Below are positions 19,787 through 27,960 of a stretch of 64,000 nucleotides of DNA, one piece after another. The notes under the pieces are model-generated. The model was not told the origin of the DNA. It saw nothing but the letters and a program-made list of their open reading frames with translations, and searched no databases. Source of the DNA: a bacterium (GTDB lineage: Bacteria; Actinomycetota; Acidimicrobiia; Spongiisociales; Spongiisociaceae); contig JAPPGV010000027.1 in NCBI GenBank assembly GCA_028821235.1, positions 6,383-70,382 on the forward strand, in the 5' to 3' direction. The first letter of the stretch is position 1; each line of letters starts with the position of its first letter. Position numbers and translations under genes: made by a program.

Positions 19787-21238
19787 GTGATCATCGTCGG
19801 TGCCGGTGTAGCTGGACTCTCCGCGTCGCTCGCGTCGATCGAGCGCATCGTGGAGCGGGGCACCCACGACGCGCGGATTGCGGTGCTCGAGCGCGCTTCC
19901 CGCGCCGATCGCGGCGGCAACACCCGGTACAGCACTGCCACCTTCCGCATGCGGGACGTCCGAACGATCAACGACGACTTCATCGACAGGCTCCGCGCCA
20001 AGACGGACGCCTCGGAGGACTACATCCAGGTGCTCGCGCGGCAAGCGCCGGAAGCAGTCCTGTGGGCCGAGGGCCACGGACTCGAGTTCGCGCCGGGGCC
20101 GCGGGTCTTCCTCACGTCGAACGACGCCCGGATCCAACCCGAAGGCGCCGGAGCGGCCATTGTCCGGCACTTCTTCTCGCGGGTCGAGGACGCCTCCCAG
20201 GGCCGGTTCTACGGACCGGACAATGACCGGGCACTCGCCGTCGAAGTCCTCTACGAGACGACCGCGGTCCGCCTCCTGGCTGACGGGGAAGGCGCCGTAG
20301 CCGGCGTCGGGGCACGCGATCGGGCAGGGAAGCTCTCGCACTTCCGTGCGCCGGCCGTGATACTCGCCAGTGGAGGCTTCGAGGGGAGCGCCGAGATGAT
20401 GACCCGTTACGTCGGATTCGACCTCCCTACCGTGTCGCGGGGAGGCGCCCACAACCGCGGAGAGGGAATCCAGATGGCGCTTGACGCCGGAGCGAGACCC
20501 ACCGGGCAGTGGAGTCAGTTCCACCCACTTCCCGCCGACCCGCGGACGGCAGGGGCAAGGTCCGGGCTGATGACGTTTGCGGCGGTCATGGAAACCGTGC
20601 CCTACGGCCTCATGGTCAACGATTCAGGGGACCGCTTCATGGACGAGGGCGCCACGTCCATGGATTACCTCTACGACCTGGTCGGACGCGCCGTCCAGCA
20701 ACAGGCGGGCCAGATCGGGTACGCCGTGTTCGACTCGAAGACCATGGATCTGCCGCACTACCGCAAGGCGGTGCTGAGAGACAAGGTACATGAGCCTCAT
20801 CAGGCGGATACGGTCGAGGGGTTGGCGACGCTCATCGGAGTCGACGGCGAGGCGTTGGCTGCGACAGTCGCCTCCTACAACGCCGCCGTCCCTCAGGACG
20901 ACTCGCCGTTCGACGCGATGAGGCTCGACGGACTCTCGACGGATGGCCTGACTCCGCCGAAGTCGAATTGGGCGCGCTCGCTCGACACCCCACCGTTCTA
21001 CTGCTACCCGGTGACCTGCTCGAACGTGTTCACCATGGGAGGCATAGGCACCGATCACACGGCCAGAGTCATCGACGCGGAAGGAAACCCGATCCCCGGC
21101 CTCTACGCTGCCGGTGAGATGACGGGCATCTACCGTGACAAGTACGTGGGCGCGACCTCGGTGCTCCGCGGACTCGTCTTCGGTCGTCTGGCCGGCTACA
21201 ACGCCGTGGACCACTCCTTCGGTCAGGCCGGACCGTGA
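19787..21238 (+). CDS. FAD-dependent dehydrogenase, TcuA/fumarate-reductase flavoprotein type
   Basis: At least 483 residues. FAD-binding IIVGAGVAGLSAS lies at the extreme N-terminus, GGNTRYSTATFRM follows, and the C-terminus has GGIGTDHTARVIDAEGNPIPGLYAAGEMTG with GATSVLRGLVFGRLAG. This is typical of tricarballylate dehydrogenases and ketosteroid-type flavoproteins. The only standard start, GTG 19787, cuts into the first beta strand. An in-frame ATA at 19769, with AGGGAG 7 nt upstream, would add AERYD, the expected N-terminus; no ATG, GTG or TTG lies between the upstream stop (19694) and 19787. It overlaps the next gene by 4 nt. Confidence 0.88.
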   Translation: MIIVGAGVAGLSASLASIERIVERGTHDARIAVLERASRADRGGNTRYSTATFRMRDVRTINDDFIDRLRAKTDASEDYIQVLARQAPEAVLWAEGHGLEFAPGPRVFLTSNDARIQPEGAGAAIVRHFFSRVEDASQGRFYGPDNDRALAVEVLYETTAVRLLADGEGAVAGVGARDRAGKLSHFRAPAVILASGGFEGSAEMMTRYVGFDLPTVSRGGAHNRGEGIQMALDAGARPTGQWSQFHPLPADPRTAGARSGLMTFAAVMETVPYGLMVNDSGDRFMDEGATSMDYLYDLVGRAVQQQAGQIGYAVFDSKTMDLPHYRKAVLRDKVHEPHQADTVEGLATLIGVDGEALAATVASYNAAVPQDDSPFDAMRLDGLSTDGLTPPKSNWARSLDTPPFYCYPVTCSNVFTMGGIGTDHTARVIDAEGNPIPGLYAAGEMTGIYRDKYVGATSVLRGLVFGRLAGYNAVDHSFGQAGP

Positions 21239-22164
21239 CGGCGACCTCCCACGACTCCGGCGGCGTCCCGAGCGAGGGAGAACTCGGTGCCCTGTTCGAG
21301 GAGGTGAAGAACTGGGGGCGCTGGGGCTGGGATGACGAGAAAGGGACGCTGAACCATGTGACGCCGGCCCACACGCTCAGAGCCATTAGCCTCGTTCGCA
21401 CCGGACGGGTCGTCTCCACCGCCTTCGACCTGGACACCGAACGCTCCGCCAAGAACTACTTCCCCACGGTCCACAGGATGTTGTTCAAGGGCTTCGATCG
21501 ACCTGCCACGGCAGTGGACCAGGTGACCATCGTGCCGCACTCGTTCACCGTCACGCACATCGACGCGGTGTCGCACTCCAACTACGGAGGCGTCCTCTAC
21601 AACGGCCGCGCCGCTGAAGCCGTCGTGCAGCGGACCGGCCTGCAGTCCGGCTCCGTCCTGGCCGCCAAGGATGGCATCGTGACTCGAGGCGTGCTGCTCG
21701 ACGTCCCCGCGTCTCTCGGACGAGACTGGTTGGAGCCCGACGAGTACATAACCGAGGCCGACCTGGACGCGGCCGCCGAGTGGGCGGGCCTCGACGTCGG
21801 CGCGGGCGATGTCGTGCTTGTCCGGTCAGGCCTGGGAGCGCGCGAGGCGGCATCCGGCGTGGAGGACATAAATCGACGGGCCGGACTTTCCCCCGCCTGC
21901 GTCCGCTGGCTCCGCAGGCGGGACGTGGCGGTCTACGGAGGAGACTGCTTCGAGCGCCTACCCCTCCCGTACACCGAGCATCCCTGGGCGTTCCATCAGA
22001 TCGCCCAGGCGTCCGTGGGTTTGATCTTGCTGGACAACGTCGATCTAGAGGCTCTTGCGGCTGTGTGTGCCGAGGAATCCAGATGGGAGTTCCTCTACAT
22101 CATCTCTCCTCTCCGACTCCCGGGAGGAACGGGGTCGGCGGTCAACCCGCTGGCCGTGTTCTGA
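21235..22164 (+). CDS. Cyclase-family (kynurenine-formamidase-like) metal hydrolase
   Basis: 309 residues from a GTG overlapping the previous stop. The metal motif reads HSFTVTHIDAVSHSNY (about residues 102-117), matching the family's GTHIDAPxH His/Asp site. Later segments fit the family: RGVLLDVPASLG, then VGAGDVVLVRSGLG and YGGDCFERLPL. Members hydrolyse N-formylkynurenine or open cyclic and amide bonds. The substrate cannot be told. Translational coupling to the FAD dehydrogenase suggests they act in sequence. Confidence 0.85.
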   Translation: MTATSHDSGGVPSEGELGALFEEVKNWGRWGWDDEKGTLNHVTPAHTLRAISLVRTGRVVSTAFDLDTERSAKNYFPTVHRMLFKGFDRPATAVDQVTIVPHSFTVTHIDAVSHSNYGGVLYNGRAAEAVVQRTGLQSGSVLAAKDGIVTRGVLLDVPASLGRDWLEPDEYITEADLDAAAEWAGLDVGAGDVVLVRSGLGAREAASGVEDINRRAGLSPACVRWLRRRDVAVYGGDCFERLPLPYTEHPWAFHQIAQASVGLILLDNVDLEALAAVCAEESRWEFLYIISPLRLPGGTGSAVNPLAVF

Positions 22165-22312
22165 GCGTTTTGGCGGACGATGCAGGCACACCCGAGGCGA
22201 TGATCCCACCGGCGTCCACCCCGCAGCGGTGCTCTGTCGAGCGTTTGTCCAGACGCATTCCCATCAGTGAGATCGGCTACCGTGCGTCACGCCTCACACC
22301 GGAAGTTCCCTC

Positions 22313-23362
22313 ATGAAATTCTCGATCTCCACGACCGTCGTCAGCGTCCGGGATGGAGAGCGCCGGTGGGACCTCGACGGCTACCTGGCGGAGTGCGAAT
22401 CGGCCGACGCGCTCGGTTTCGAGTTTGCGTACAAGGGCGAGCGGCGTGGGCACGGCCCTCACTCCGGGACGCACGGGGTCGTGAACAACGCGCAACTCAT
22501 CGCCCAGTTCGGACTGGCGGAAACGGAGCGGCTCAAGTTCGCAAGCGGTGTGGTGCTCCTCCCCCTCTATCACCCGGTGACCGTGATCCAGGATGCGGCG
22601 ATGATCAACGCCATGTATCCGGGCCGGTACCGGCTCACGGTCGGCGCCGGTTACCTGCAGGACGACTTCGACGTCTATGGATTGGACCTGTCGGAGCGAC
22701 CCCTGAGGATGCGCAGAGGCCTGGAGGCTATCAACGCATTCCGCTCCGGCAAGCCCTTCCGTTTCGCCGAAGACGACCCGTGGCGGGGTTCGGTTCCTCC
22801 TCGCGATCCGGCGATGGGTGATCTCGTTCCGGAGGTCTGGGTCGGGGCCTGGAGCGATGTCGGTGTCAAGATCGCTGCGCTTGGCGATGGCTGGGAGACC
22901 GGTCCGATCAGCTCCACCGCGCACCTCTCACACCTCGCCGGGCTGTACAGGGAGGAGTGCGCGAAGCTGGGAAAGACCCCCCGGATCGCCATCCTCCGTG
23001 AAGCGGCGATCGCCCCCACCGACGAGGCTGCGCGAGGGCTCCTAGGCAAGTACATCCTGGACTACCACCGGATCTACTACCGGCGCGGCAACGCTTACTA
23101 CAAGCCGAAATGGGAGCCCTGGATCGAGGAAGTCGGCTCGGCAGACGACATCACCCTCGACCATGTCCTCCGCAACAGGGCCCTGGTCGGCTCACCGGCC
23201 ACGTGGATAGAGATGCTGGAGGAGTGGAGGGAGATACTCGATCCGGAAGAGATCATCCTCCGCCTCCGTTACTTCCACGGTCCAGGACTCGACACCGCAC
23301 TCGAGGGTCAGCGGATGGTCGCTTCCGAGGTCATGCCCCACTTCGAGGACGGCCGGACCTGA
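22313..23362 (+). CDS. LLM-class F420/FMN-dependent oxidoreductase
   Basis: 349 residues with a luciferase-like TIM-barrel. N-terminal KFSISTTVVSV is followed by LAECESADALGFEFAYKGER, ERLKFASGVVLLPLYHPVTVIQDAAMI and YRLTVGAGYLQDDFDVYGLD, a standard pattern for F420- or FMNH2-dependent monooxygenases and reductases. C-terminal segment LVGSPATWIEMLEEWREILDPEEIILRLRYFHGPG also fits. A GGAAG site precedes the ATG. The 148-bp gap 22165-22312 holds no other feature I can see. Confidence 0.9.
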   Translation: MKFSISTTVVSVRDGERRWDLDGYLAECESADALGFEFAYKGERRGHGPHSGTHGVVNNAQLIAQFGLAETERLKFASGVVLLPLYHPVTVIQDAAMINAMYPGRYRLTVGAGYLQDDFDVYGLDLSERPLRMRRGLEAINAFRSGKPFRFAEDDPWRGSVPPRDPAMGDLVPEVWVGAWSDVGVKIAALGDGWETGPISSTAHLSHLAGLYREECAKLGKTPRIAILREAAIAPTDEAARGLLGKYILDYHRIYYRRGNAYYKPKWEPWIEEVGSADDITLDHVLRNRALVGSPATWIEMLEEWREILDPEEIILRLRYFHGPGLDTALEGQRMVASEVMPHFEDGRT

Positions 23363-23377
23363 TCCGTCCACATAGCG

Positions 23378-24151
23378 TCAGTCAACGGCGCCCGATGATC
23401 TCTTGGTTGGGGGCTCTCCTCCACCGGTGGTTACGGACAGGACCCGGACTGCCAGGTGGAAGGCGGCCTCGGTGACGCCCAGGCCGGTTCCGGCGAGTCG
23501 CTCCAGCGTGTCCACCTCGTCCCCGGCGGCTTCCGCCGCCACCTGATCCTCCCATTCGATCAGCGTCGCCCACGACGACAGCCACGGGTTGGCGTGGTGC
23601 TGGCGTCCGGTACGGTTCAGGAGTCGGGCAGCCAGGAACCCGGACCGACTCGCAGCCCGGGGAAACTCGACATGGCGAACCCAGTCCACCAAGGCATCCC
23701 GGTTCGAGCCCTGTTCCAGGTCGAAGCGGACCGAAGTCACAACCGGGGCATCCACCGCGCCGGACCGGCTACCTTCCGACCACGACCGGTCAGGTACCTC
23801 GACACCGAGCGTGTGGATCTGCCGGTAGACGGTATTCGATCGGTTCGTGACGCCGGCGAGGATCGCCGGGCGTTCCGGGTCCGAGGCCGGCGTTCGCTTC
23901 GTGTTGTAGGGCTCCGAGTAGAAGATCTCCGAGCTGTCGATCTCGTAGACATTGAGGATGAACGGCGAACCGGCCCGGCAATGGTATCCGTGGGCGCTGT
24001 GGAACCCGACCGAGATCAGGTCGGGTGCGTGCTTGTGTTCGTACCAGTCCATGAATGCCGGCAACCCCTCCGGTGCGACATCCATCCGTGCCATGTATAT
24101 GTTCGGAAGCGTGTCGATGATCCCTCCCTCGATGTGCCGCGGACCGGTCAA
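23378..24151 (-). CDS. Duplicated dimeric alpha/beta-barrel protein (EthD/ferredoxin-like fold)
   Basis: 257 residues from a TTG start overlapping the upstream gene's stop (TTGA), so translation is probably coupled. Two similar halves are visible. In the first, NIYMARMDVAPEGLPAFMDWYEHKHAPDL starts near residue 17; in the second, VVTSVRFDLEQGSNRDALVDWVRHVEFPRA starts near residue 137. Each looks like a beta-alpha-beta segment of the ferredoxin-like dimeric-barrel superfamily. No catalytic residue can be assigned. It is the last gene of a minus-strand unit with a crotonase and two acyl-CoA dehydrogenases. Confidence 0.65.
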   Translation of the reverse strand: MTGPRHIEGGIIDTLPNIYMARMDVAPEGLPAFMDWYEHKHAPDLISVGFHSAHGYHCRAGSPFILNVYEIDSSEIFYSEPYNTKRTPASDPERPAILAGVTNRSNTVYRQIHTLGVEVPDRSWSEGSRSGAVDAPVVTSVRFDLEQGSNRDALVDWVRHVEFPRAASRSGFLAARLLNRTGRQHHANPWLSSWATLIEWEDQVAAEAAGDEVDTLERLAGTGLGVTEAAFHLAVRVLSVTTGGGEPPTKRSSGAVD

Positions 24152-24957
24152 TCCGACTCGTCCGAACCGGAGAGACGCCGCCGCCGTTCCGCGAGCGCGG
24201 CCCGTGCGCCCGACGTGTGATGGCTCAGCGAGTGCGAGAGGAAGTGGAAGCCACTGACCGCCTGGTAGCCGGCCTGATCGTCCATCTGCCTGAGCGAGAG
24301 TTTCGACAGCATGAGCGTTTCGGCCGGAATGGCTGCCAGGGATTGGACGACCGACTCGATCCGTTCCTCGATCTCATCGGCTGCCACGACCTCGGAGACC
24401 AGGCCCGCCTCCAGGGCGGTCTGCGCGTCCATTCGCTGGTCGAGCCAGAGGGTTTGCTTGGCCCGCCGCGAACCCACGGCCCAGGCGAATGCCGGAACCT
24501 CGGCGTCGTTGATGCTCATGGCCGGGATGATGGGCGAACCGAAGACGGCGTCCGGCGTCGCGTATACGAAATCCGCGACCGAGATGAACATCAGGCCGGC
24601 CGCGAGGCAGTGGCCATGGGCGAGCACCACCGTAGGCACGGGGAGCTCGCGAAAGCGGTTCACCGGGTCCACGAACAGCCGCTGCTCCCATTGCATCCTG
24701 CCCTCCACCGACTCGACCGCTCGGGCGTAGTCGGCATGCCTCACGATCTCGTTGAGATCATGCCCTGAGCAGAACGACCTTCCCTTGCCTGCGAGCACGA
24801 CGACGCGTACACCGGTGTCCTGGCCGACCAGCTTGAGCGCTTCGTCCAGGGCCTGGAGCATTTCGGTGTTCTGGGCGTTGTGCACTCGGGGTCGGTTGAA
24901 CCAGATCCATCTCGCCGGTCCACGGTCTTCCACCAGCAACGGTGTGTTGTCGTTCAT
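24148..24957 (-). CDS. Enoyl-CoA hydratase/isomerase (crotonase) family protein
   Basis: 269 residues; the start is the ATG at 24957, which has a strong GGAGGAAG site 6 nt upstream. The crotonase fold is clear: VVVLAGKGRSFCSGHDLNEI gives the first oxyanion-hole segment, and VVLAHGHCLAAGLMFISVADFVYATPDAVFGSP the second. Where typical hydratases carry a catalytic Glu just after FGxP, this protein has Ile-Ile, so it may be an isomerase, decarboxylase or hydrolase type. It follows the smaller acyl-CoA dehydrogenase with a 4-nt overlap. Confidence 0.88.
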   Translation of the reverse strand: MNDNTPLLVEDRGPARWIWFNRPRVHNAQNTEMLQALDEALKLVGQDTGVRVVVLAGKGRSFCSGHDLNEIVRHADYARAVESVEGRMQWEQRLFVDPVNRFRELPVPTVVLAHGHCLAAGLMFISVADFVYATPDAVFGSPIIPAMSINDAEVPAFAWAVGSRRAKQTLWLDQRMDAQTALEAGLVSEVVAADEIEERIESVVQSLAAIPAETLMLSKLSLRQMDDQAGYQAVSGFHFLSHSLSHHTSGARAALAERRRRLSGSDESD

Positions 24958-25952
24958 TGGGTCTTCCTCCGTGCGATGATCGACCGGCCGACGAAACGGC
25001 GAAGGCTCTCCGTGCCCCCAAGTTGTTGCTGCAGCGCCAGGCATCGCCGGTAGTACAGGTGGATTCCATACTCCCATGCAAAGCCCATACCGCCGTGAAC
25101 CTGGATGGCGTCCTCCGCCACCTGCCGAGCCACGGATACAGCCGCCGCGCCGAGGCTCGCAGTGAGCTCAGGGCGCGGTTCCTCAAGCCATGCCAGCCGG
25201 CTGACCGCGGAGCGAATGAGTTCGCATCCCGCCCGCATGTCGGCGAGCTTGTGCTGGATCGCCTGGAATGCGGTCAGCGGCCGCCCGAACTGGGACCGTT
25301 GGCGGGCATAGTCCACCGACACTTCCGTGACTCGGTCCGCCACCCCGGAAAGCTCGGCGAGGACGAGGACCCGGGAGCGATCCACTGTGCGCGCATGATC
25401 GGCGCCGGTCAGGACAGTCGAGGCGTAGGGGTCGAAACTGAGCCGGCTGCGGCCCTGCCCGGGGTCCACTCCGGGCTCCGGTTCGACCACACTGTCCGGA
25501 TGGCCGAGGTCGACGACTCGTGACGATCTCTCTCCCACCACCAGCGCAGCGCTCGCTTTCTCCTCGATCCAGACCTCCGCTTGCTCCCCATCCGCGGGAG
25601 CGGAGCCGATTGCAGGGAATCCGCATCCCCAGGGAGCACCGGCCGGCGGTTGGCCGGATAGTCCGTCCATCACCAGTGGGCCCACGAGGGTCATCTTGAG
25701 GCGCGACAGTGTCGGCATCAAACGGCGGCCTCCCACCCAGCCCACCAGGCAGAGTTGGTCGAGGCCGAGTCCCAGGCCTCCCATCTCTTCGGGAACGGCC
25801 AGCTCGGTGAGGCCGACCTCGTCCAGCGTCGTGAGCAGGGTCGAGTCCGGAGTCTCTGAAGCAGCCGCGTCGAGCAGTCGATCGGTCGAAGCATGATCTG
25901 CGAGTAGATGATCCAGCGTGGACGCTACTTCCAGACCCATGGAACCACTCAT
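24954..25952 (-). CDS. Acyl-CoA dehydrogenase, short subunit
   Basis: 332 residues from an ATG overlapping the previous gene's stop (ATGA). ELAVPEEMGGLGLGLDQL marks the N-terminal domain; the C-terminal half has RSQFGRPLTAFQAIQHKLADM and IQVHGGMGFAWEYGIHLYYRRC. The middle beta-domain is reduced compared with a full-length acyl-CoA dehydrogenase. Adjacent, coupled pairs of one long and one short subunit form heteromeric enzymes in actinobacterial side-chain and steroid degradation. I infer the same here. Confidence 0.9.
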   Translation of the reverse strand: MSGSMGLEVASTLDHLLADHASTDRLLDAAASETPDSTLLTTLDEVGLTELAVPEEMGGLGLGLDQLCLVGWVGGRRLMPTLSRLKMTLVGPLVMDGLSGQPPAGAPWGCGFPAIGSAPADGEQAEVWIEEKASAALVVGERSSRVVDLGHPDSVVEPEPGVDPGQGRSRLSFDPYASTVLTGADHARTVDRSRVLVLAELSGVADRVTEVSVDYARQRSQFGRPLTAFQAIQHKLADMRAGCELIRSAVSRLAWLEEPRPELTASLGAAAVSVARQVAEDAIQVHGGMGFAWEYGIHLYYRRCLALQQQLGGTESLRRFVGRSIIARRKTQ

Positions 25953-27109
25953 CGGAGGCCCAGGAGTTGGCGGGCGATCACGTTGCGTTGGATCTCCGAC
26001 GTACCGGAGTAGATGCTGACCGACCGGGACTCCAGGAGGTCGTGAATCCACCCGTCGTCGAGTCCCTCGTCGGACAGATGGTCGAAAGCTGTGGCGAAGA
26101 GGTCCTGGTATACGTCAGCCAGGAAGAGCTTGTCCACCGAACTCGAACCCGGAACCAGCGTTCCGTTCTCCTGGTGACCCAAGGTCCTCAAGACCTGCGC
26201 GTCGAGCAGGTCGAGCTTCGACTCCAGGACCCCCAGCGACGCGACGGCGCCTTCGATCTTGCCGAGCGCATCGAGCCGGTCGACGAGATCGGCGAGCCGG
26301 CGTCGAAGGCCGGTGGTCCGTTCCAGCACGAACAGGCCGCGCTCGTAGGCCATCGCTTCCATGGACACGTCCCAGCCATTACCGAGCCCGCCCAGGACGT
26401 TCTCGAGAGGCACCTCGACCCCGTCGAAGAAGACCTCGCTGAAGTGGGGCTCGCCGAGCATCTGCAACAAGGGCCGGACTGTTACGCCGGGCGATCCCAT
26501 GTCGACGATCAGAACGGAGAGACCGGAGTGTCGCACCCCTTCGGGGTCGGTCCGCACGAGCAGCGCATTCCACTTGGACAGCTCCGCGCGGCTCGTCCAG
26601 ACCTTCTGGCCGTCGACCACGAGCACGTCTCCGGAGACCTGCGCCCTCGTGCGGACCGCCGCTAGGTCCGAACCGGCGTCCGGTTCGGAGAAACCCTGGC
26701 ACCAGATCTCGCTGGCGTCGAGCATGCCGGGGAGAAAACGAGCCTTTTGCGCCGGCGTGCCGCGGCTGAGAATCGTGGGCCCCCAGGTATAGAGAGCGAG
26801 ACGGTTGATGAGTTGCGGCATGCTGGTTGCGGCGAGTTCCTGGCACAGCACGGCCTCCGCGGCCAGACCCATCCCTCCACCGCCGAATTCGGTTGGCCAT
26901 GAGAGCCCGACGAAACCCGCCCGATGGATTTGACGCTGCCATCGAGTTAGTGCCGCCATACGGGCTTCGTATTCGAATGGCTGGGGGCCGGGGTCGTTCT
27001 TCTCGAACCATCGGCGAAGGTCCAGCCTGAGGTCATGTAACTCGCTCTCGACTCTCAAAGTCGGCGGCACGACGTGGCCGGGGACAATGCTGCTGAAGGG
27101 GGCTTGCAT
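25949..27109 (-). CDS. Acyl-CoA dehydrogenase, long subunit
   Basis: 386 residues if started at the ATG at 27109. A TATTAT element lies about 8-13 nt upstream of that ATG and no ribosome site is visible, so the transcript may be leaderless. Family features include the ICQG/WCQGFSEPDAGSDLAAVRTRA stretch, DGQKVWTSRAELSKW, AYERGLFVLERTTG and the C-terminal SVSIYSGTSEIQRNVIARQLLGL. With its coupled short partner it should oxidise an acyl-CoA at C2-C3 using FAD. The operator-like palindrome at 27118-27136 lies immediately upstream. Confidence 0.92.
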   Translation of the reverse strand: MQAPFSSIVPGHVVPPTLRVESELHDLRLDLRRWFEKNDPGPQPFEYEARMAALTRWQRQIHRAGFVGLSWPTEFGGGGMGLAAEAVLCQELAATSMPQLINRLALYTWGPTILSRGTPAQKARFLPGMLDASEIWCQGFSEPDAGSDLAAVRTRAQVSGDVLVVDGQKVWTSRAELSKWNALLVRTDPEGVRHSGLSVLIVDMGSPGVTVRPLLQMLGEPHFSEVFFDGVEVPLENVLGGLGNGWDVSMEAMAYERGLFVLERTTGLRRRLADLVDRLDALGKIEGAVASLGVLESKLDLLDAQVLRTLGHQENGTLVPGSSSVDKLFLADVYQDLFATAFDHLSDEGLDDGWIHDLLESRSVSIYSGTSEIQRNVIARQLLGLR

Positions 27110-27117
27110 TGTCCCAG

Positions 27118-27136
27118 ATAATATCCCATATGTTAT
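27118..27136. promoter_or_regulatory. Operator-like palindrome between divergent genes
   Basis: ATAATAT-CCCAT-ATGTTAT: 7-bp half-sites matching at 6 of 7 positions, with a 5-bp spacer. It sits 9 bp upstream of the long acyl-CoA dehydrogenase start and 50 bp upstream of the SDR start. The half-site differs from the GATATCG family seen after 38 kb. It overlaps the TATTAT -10-like element, consistent with repression. Confidence 0.5.
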
Positions 27137-27186
27137 AACCAGCCCCACTACCAACAACGCGAAGCACGAGGAAAGGTCAACTTGTC

Positions 27187-27888
27187 ATGAGGAGTAATGT
27201 TCGACGTGCCCTCGTCACCGGAGCCGCGCGAGGCGTCGGACACGCAACCTCCCTGTTACTGGCCGACCGGGGTTACGAGGTGGTAGGCGTCGACATCCGC
27301 GCGCAGCGTTCGAACGGAGCCACGGCCACGATCAGCGCCGACCTGAGCGATCCGTCGGAGTGCGACCGGGTAATCGCCGAGGCGGGGCGGATCGACGTCC
27401 TCGTGAACGCTCACGGCTTGCTTGAGCCACGAGCAATCGAGTCCACAACCGTCGAGGACTTCGATCGAGCGGTGAGCGTGAACCTTCGTTCGGTGTTCCT
27501 CCTGTGTCAAGGGAGCGCACCATCCATGGCCGCCGAGGGATGGGGGCGCATCATCAACTTCTCCAGCGTCGTCGCCCGGACCGGGGGGTTCTCGTCCGCG
27601 CCCTACGCCGCGGCGAAGGCCGGCGTCATCGCGCTCACGAAGTCGTTCGCGACGGCGTACTCGGGCAGGGGCGTCACCTGCAATGCCGTCGCGCCCGCAG
27701 CCGTCGACACCGAACTCAATGCGTTTCTCGACGAAGCAGGGCGCCAGAGGATCATCGATCAGGTGCCGGTCGGCCGGTTCTCGACACCCGAGGAATTCGC
27801 CGCGCTCGTCCTGTATCTCGCCGGAGACGACGCCGGATACATCACCGGCGCAACAATCGACATGAACGGCGGATGGGTGATGACGTGA
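27187..27888 (+). CDS. Short-chain dehydrogenase/reductase
   Basis: 233 residues. NAD(P)-binding ALVTGAARGVGHATSL, then VNAHG (the NAG equivalent), the catalytic Ser in INFSSV and YAAAK (Tyr and Lys). The GGW C-terminus is usual for FabG-like enzymes. It is divergent from the acyl-CoA dehydrogenase unit and shares its 77-bp control region. GAGGAAAGG lies 9 nt upstream of the ATG. A role in oxidising a 3-hydroxyacyl-CoA or free alcohol is plausible but not shown. Confidence 0.92.
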   Translation: MRSNVRRALVTGAARGVGHATSLLLADRGYEVVGVDIRAQRSNGATATISADLSDPSECDRVIAEAGRIDVLVNAHGLLEPRAIESTTVEDFDRAVSVNLRSVFLLCQGSAPSMAAEGWGRIINFSSVVARTGGFSSAPYAAAKAGVIALTKSFATAYSGRGVTCNAVAPAAVDTELNAFLDEAGRQRIIDQVPVGRFSTPEEFAALVLYLAGDDAGYITGATIDMNGGWVMT

Positions 27889-27960
27889 CACGAGTCCGGA
27901 AGGCTCTCGTCATGTGCCAACGCCACCGGCATAGCCGGATCGTCCACATCCGCCGGTGCG

